Assembly (NCBI RefSeq): GCF_002127325.2
Contig: NC_035446.2
Span: forward strand, 157,450,799 to 157,514,798
DNA: 64,000 nt
Direction of reading: 5' to 3'
DNA from: Helianthus annuus
Taxonomy: Eukaryota > Streptophyta > Magnoliopsida > Asterales > Asteraceae
The translations under genes were made by a program, and so were the position numbers. This document shows positions 59,840-64,000 of this stretch, one piece after another. Within the stretch, counting starts at the first letter, position 1; every line of letters begins with the position of its first letter. Below the pieces are notes generated by a model. The model saw nothing but the letters and a program-made list of their open reading frames with translations. It ran no database searches and had not been told where the DNA came from.

Positions 59840-59995
59840 GGGGTGTTCAAAATCGGATTATCCGCTGAAAATTTCGGATAGTGAATATTGATATCCGAAC
59901 CTGAATCCGAAATATCCGAAATCTCAGATATCCGTATATCTGAAAATTCGGATTCGGATGTGAATTTTCAAAAATTTCAGATTCGGATAATTTGA
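59840..59995. repeat. Isolated hAT-like terminus with ATCCGAA repeats
   Basis: Starts TAGGGGTGTTCAAAATCGGA, a typical hAT end, followed by ATATCCGAAA/TTCGGAT subterminal repeats. No partner terminus was found downstream, so this looks like a truncated element. Confidence 0.55.
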
Positions 59996-61522
59996 AGGAG
60001 TCTCGTATAAAGTAATACTAAACTACTATCATACAAAGGAACACGTTTAAAAAAATAATGTCTGACTTGAAAATTTATATAAGTTAACGAGCGAGCTATT
60101 TTATATTATAGTATTAGCAAACAAATAAGTTGCCTTCAATCCATACTCAGATTGAAAACTTATACAAGGTAACTATATTGACAACGACTTGAGAATACGG
60201 GTTAGAAAAGCTTTTTTATGTGTGTGGAGGATCCAAATTAATTTTCTGATATCCATATGAAAACACATTTTTATGCTAAAATGATAAATGCCATCCTTTA
60301 TAAATTTATAAGCTCTTGATAAAATAATTGATAATTTATCAAAATAAAATATATTTTAAAATTTCATCTATAAAAGTGTTCATATAGTTGAGAAGTATTT
60401 CCTTTTAAATTTGTGATAACCAAAATCATAAAATAAAAAAAAGTAAAAGATTAACTTTAAAAGCTGGACCCATGTTGGACCATGGAAATCATATGGTTTA
60501 ATTTGTGGAAGGGTGAAAGTAATTATGAAAGGCATGACAAGTCCAAAGGACCAAGAACATTATCACTCTACCTACCATCTTTTTTATTATTATAAAATTA
60601 TAGTTGAATATGGTTAAAGGTAAATAATAGTAGATAATCTTAGCTTCTTTGAATATGATTGAAGGTAAATAATAATAGATAATCTTGGCTTCTTTGAATG
60701 TTGTCATAAAGCATAAAGCTTAACAAGAAAAATGTTTATATTATTCATAAAATTTAAGAAAAAGATTACCACTAGACCATATAGTACAGGTTAACACAAT
60801 GCTAGTTTTGAATTGGTTTGATCCCAAATTCTGTCATCATACATACAAGACACAAACGGAACCTAAAAATAATGGATTTCAGCCATATTTTTCACCAAAA
60901 GATATTGTATTACTAAACTAAAAGGAATAAAATAGTTTGGACTTAAATTCTACTAGACATGTATCACACCTTCAATTGATTTGTTGTTATAAGTACGAGA
61001 GAATATAGTACCATGAACAAAATAACGGTACATGATAATTCAACATAACTTTTGTGCACTTCAAGATATTCTCAACCGTTTAGTTCAAAAGGCTAATGAA
61101 TAGCGGATATATAGTCATCTTTGACACAAACTAAGTATCAAACTAGACTCTCAATGCTCAATTCGTATAAATAGTGACGATTCAATCAATTTTAATACGT
61201 AATGTGAAATTTAAATTTTTAGATGATAATGTTTGTTATTTTAAGGTCTAAATATTTTTATGTTCGATGGGGCATATTTTTTATATTTTCTAAATTCGGC
61301 CTCGTTAATTTTGTTTTTGTGTAGTTTTTTGGTATTTTTAATTCTGTTTTGTTAAATTATGTATAGTTTTAGTTTGGGTCTGGCCTAGGCCACTTTGTTT
61401 TTTAGCCTTTCTAGTTGTTTTGGAATCCAAAAAATGGCACTGGGTCGAAGCCCAAAAAATTGGTTAAAAGATGAAGAAAACCCACGAACTACCATGTAAA
61501 TCGAAACTGATCCATAAGTGAT
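59996..61522. other. Intergenic, no gene recognised
   Basis: AT-rich. The only structure noted is a 47-bp direct repeat (GGTAAATAATAGTAGATAATCTTAGCTTCTTTG type) at about 60606-60700. No coding region supported. Confidence 0.45.
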
Positions 61523-61714
61523 TAAGATAGTGTTCGTTTCACATAGTAGAATGGAATCTGGATGGAATTGAAATTTAGATTCCATTTCTTATGTTGTTTG
61601 TTTCAATAAAGAAATAAAGTTCTTTAAATTTTTTAAACTAAATGAATTCAAAATTCTTCCAAATTTTGAAGAAATTCAAGTAAAATCAGTGGAATATTTG
61701 ACCAGTCACCGATG

Positions 61715-62170
61715 TCTAAAACGTCTCTACCCGAACTCGTCAATCGCCGACACGCAACGCCTCCCCCGACCCACCGCCTACCCACAAAAATTCGATCTGA
61801 TCAGCCTGCAACGTCTCATACGACCCGACCCGACCTGACCTAGCATCAACCGGACAGGTATAGACCTAACCCGTTAACGAATGGAAACGTCTCGACCCGA
61901 CCTGTTAACCACCCAAAACGTATGGAACAGACCCGACCCGTTAATGACTCGAAACGTCTCGACCCGACCTAGCCCCCGTTAACGACCCAAGACGTCCCGA
62001 TCTGAACCGATCTGTTAACGATCGAAATGCCTAGATTCGGCCCGAAACATATTGAATTGACCGACCCATTAACGACCCAAAACGTCTCAACCCGATCTGG
62101 CTCATTAATGATCTGAAATGTCTCGACCCAACCTGCTATGCACTTGAATCGGCTCGTTAACAACCTAAAC
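61715..62170. repeat. Degenerate tandem repeat, CGACCCGACC..GTTAACGACCCAAAACGTCT type
   Basis: Roughly 10-12 diverged units of 30-45 bp built on (A)CGTCTCGACCCGACCTG..TTAACGACC(C)AAA. Not translated into any supported protein. Lies inside the 61526-63010 element. Confidence 0.7.
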
Positions 62171-62193
62171 TAGCTCACCCGATCAGCGGGAAG

Positions 62194-62849
62194 TAGGGTT
62201 GTCCAAAAAGCTCGCGGCTCGGAGCTCGCTCGGTAAAAGCTCGCTCGATGTGGCTATGTTTGAAAGTGAGCCAAGCTGACTCGGCTCGATTAGAAAGTGA
62301 GTCTAGCTCGGTTGGTAACGAGCCGGATTGGCTCGGTTTGGCTCGCATACCAGCTCGGCTTGGCTTAGCTCGGATTATTTTACTTTTAATATATTTTATT
62401 TTTATATACGTTATAATATATCACAAAAAGTGAATATTATTTACACGTGATCAGGAGTGTAATTTGATATCTATACCACATTTAAAGGATTACCATGCTA
62501 ATGAACTTATATTGAATTTCGTTGAAATTAAGAACGTATTTTGTGTTGCTAAACTTGATTTTGGCATGTAATATATTAGGTTGAGCTTATTTTTGATATG
62601 TTCTTTTGAGTTATTAAATAATATGTTAGTTACTGAATTTTAAGAGTCATGTATTAATTTTTCTTTTTAAAATTGAGCTAAACCAAGTCGAGCCGAGCCG
62701 ACTCGGTTTAAAACCCAGCCGAGCCCGAGTTTAGATTTTCAACTCGGTTTCAAATCCGATTCGAGCCGAGCCAGCCTGGTTTATAATTGAGCCGAGCCCG
62801 AGTTTTGCCTTAGCTCGGCTCGATTCGAGTCGAGTCGTGAACAACCCTA
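62194..62849. mobile_element. Non-autonomous hAT-type element (GCTCG family)
   Basis: Begins TAGGGTTGTCCAAAAAGCTCG and ends GTCGTGAACAACCCTA. Flanks GCGGGAAG (62186-62193) and GCAGGAAG (62850-62857) match at 7 of 8 positions. GCTCGG/CCGAGC arrays occupy both ends with an AT-rich middle. No coding capacity. Confidence 0.85.
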
Positions 62850-63013
62850 GCAGGAAGAGATTGTTAGATTTCAATTAATTTGCCAAACGAACACATCAAG
62901 AATGGAATTGAGATTCCAATTCCATCAAATTACAATTCATATTGGAACGTTTGAATTCTAAATTTAGTTCTTTTCAATTCCAATTCCAATTCGATAAAAC
63001 GAACACTACCTAA

Positions 63014-63183
63014 TTCGAGACCTAGTGGTTTTAAAATTTAGGGCTTTTTATAACAAAATAGAAACATTATAATACTTGAGGGTCTAATATGCAACAAAAG
63101 TTTTATTAAGGCAGTTCTCATAAACCCTAGCTCTTCCCCCTTTCTTCCCTAAACCCCAGTCTTCAGTTGCAGAGGTCTCAACA
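63014..63183 (+). promoter_or_regulatory. Promoter and leader of the RIX1/PELP1-like gene
   Basis: 170 bp between the Harbinger-like element and the ATG. It contains AAACCCTAG and CTAAACCCC words; AAACCCTA (telo-box-like) motifs are common in promoters of plant ribosome-biogenesis genes. Confidence 0.5.
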
Positions 63184-63453
63184 ATGGCGGCATTTGACTA
63201 CGCTCAGAATCTATACGACGTCGCTCTAAAACCTAGACTTCTCCGTTCACTCATCAACGAGCACATCCCGGAAGATAAACAACCGTTGGGGGATTCATTA
63301 CGGCTTCTACACGTTGCCTCTGCAATCAGAACTCATGAATTGTTGTCTGAACGCGTTGTTCACTCTGCCGATAACAAAAAGTTGATTGAAAAGTGGAAGT
63401 CAGCTGTTGATTTATGGGTTGATCGTGTGCTCATGCTAGTGTCTAGCAAAATG
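63184..63453 (+). CDS. RIX1/PELP1-like rRNA-processing protein, first exon (partial, 90 aa)
   Basis: ATG at 63184 opens MAAFDYAQNLYDVALKPRLL and runs to a donor (ATG followed by GTACAT) at 63453/63454; the remaining exons are beyond the window. The sequence (YDVALKPRLLRSLI, ASAIRTHELLSE, KWKSAVDLWVDRV) resembles from memory the N-terminus of plant proteins with the RIX1/PELP1 N-terminal HEAT-like domain (Arabidopsis At1g30240). Such proteins act in 60S ribosome assembly and ITS2 processing in the nucleolus/nucleoplasm. The promoter holds telo-box-like AAACCCTA words, consistent with a ribosome-biogenesis gene. Identification rests on a short segment. Confidence 0.7.
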
Positions 63454-64000
63454 GTACATTTCAATTCAGTGTTTTTTTTTTTAATATGCAAATTAGTATG
63501 ATGACATGACTAGACATGTTCAGTTAATATGAATTGTTTTATGCTTATGTTTAAATGAAAATGTGTTACTTCAGTTTTGGTTTATGTGAATTAGTTTAGG
63601 CTTATTAGGTTTAGAGGCTTTAAGCAGCTATTTAAAATGGTTGTAAAGATCACTAGGCGCTAGTCGGGTGGTGAGTACTGACTGGCCTTTGATCCGATTA
63701 ATAGTGATTAATCGGGTTTGAATTCTGTATGTAAATTTTCAAACTTATATGTGTATACACACACAAAACTTTTCAAATTTTTTATATATAGTTTTTTAAA
63801 CTTATTAATTGGATTGGATTAATAAGTATAATTTTTCGAATACTTCAAAGATTTTGACCAATTTTTATTAATTTTGACTGCTTTTGACCACCTACCGATT
63901 TTAGGTTCAGCTAGGTGAATTAGTCAGTAAACTACTTATTGCCGATTAATCTCGATGTTTACAACACTGGCTATAATTTAAGTTACTAGATATCTATTTT
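63454..64000 (+). other. First intron of the RIX1/PELP1-like gene, with possible MITE
   Basis: Intronic sequence to the window end. GGTTGTAAAGATCACTAGGC (63638) and CGATGTTTACAACACTGG (63953) are roughly inverted and may delimit a small MITE, as is common for CTAGGCG..CGATTAATC repeats; boundaries are unproven. Confidence 0.4.

Larger units (their letters stand above)
61526..63010. mobile_element. PIF/Harbinger-like element with nested insertions
   Basis: Ends GATAGTGTTCGTTT and (reverse) GGTAGTGTTCGTTT are inverted repeats, flanked by TAA (61523-61525 and 63011-63013). Its own arms (61526-61690, 62858-63010) are rich in GGAATTGGAATT/ATTCCAATTCC. The centre holds a degenerate tandem repeat and a hAT element. 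No transposase. Confidence 0.65.

Noticed and set aside
61715..62170. CRISPR-like array
   Set aside because: Units are degenerate, without conserved repeats and unique spacers, in a plant nuclear context and inside a transposon.

Overview
This window looks like nuclear DNA of a eudicot plant. It has intron-rich genes with typical plant exon sequences, and about two thirds of it is transposable elements. The repeat style (hAT elements with GCTCG-rich ends, an Athila-type Ty3/gypsy element, PIF/Harbinger and fold-back elements) fits Asteraceae; that family-level placement is inference. No bacterial operons, CRISPR arrays, rRNA or tRNA genes were seen.

Host genes, left to right. (1) Minus strand, 80-6233: a 15-exon gene for a 1185-aa low-complexity protein of the plant family typified by Arabidopsis At4g29790/At2g19390. 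(2) Plus strand, 31104-34694: an 18-exon aminoalcohol phosphotransferase (AAPT1 type, 389 aa) including a 10-nt micro-exon. (3) Plus strand: two nearly identical germin-like protein genes (50841-51491 and 52943-53593) in a 2.1-kb tandem duplication. (4) Minus strand, 56860-59349: a 5-exon trichome-birefringence-like (TBL) O-acetyltransferase gene, 382 aa. (5) Plus strand from 63184: first exon of a RIX1/PELP1-like ribosome biogenesis gene that leaves the window.

Mobile DNA. 7208-7848 is a hAT-type element with a perfect 8-bp target duplication. 8727-27248 is a complex built around an Athila-type retroelement on the minus strand, with long open gag, pol and third ORFs. A 3352-bp block (LTR plus an unclassified 2-kb segment, here called F) occurs on both sides of the retroelement at an exact 15,160-bp offset. 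27585-29922 holds a small Harbinger MITE and a larger Harbinger-like element that encodes a Myb/SANT-like protein and contains a Helitron-like 3' end. 35099-36984 holds a MITE and a 1.6-kb fold-back element. 37751-43504 is a three-deep nest of elements, each with 8-bp target duplications; the innermost (38317-42646) is a complete hAT element with an uninterrupted 686-aa transposase. 44029-49553 is a decayed L1-type LINE on the minus strand. 53790-55128 is a fold-back element present in only one of the two germin-like repeat units. 61526-63010 is a Harbinger-like element containing a degenerate tandem repeat and another GCTCG-type hAT element.

The most unusual signals are the nest at 37.7-43.5 kb, the duplicated LTR+F block around the Athila element, an LTR-like module placed upstream of the third Athila ORF, and a pair of perfect adjacent hairpins downstream of that ORF. 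Exon boundaries were derived by hand from splice signals, reading phase and remembered family conservation, without alignment tools.
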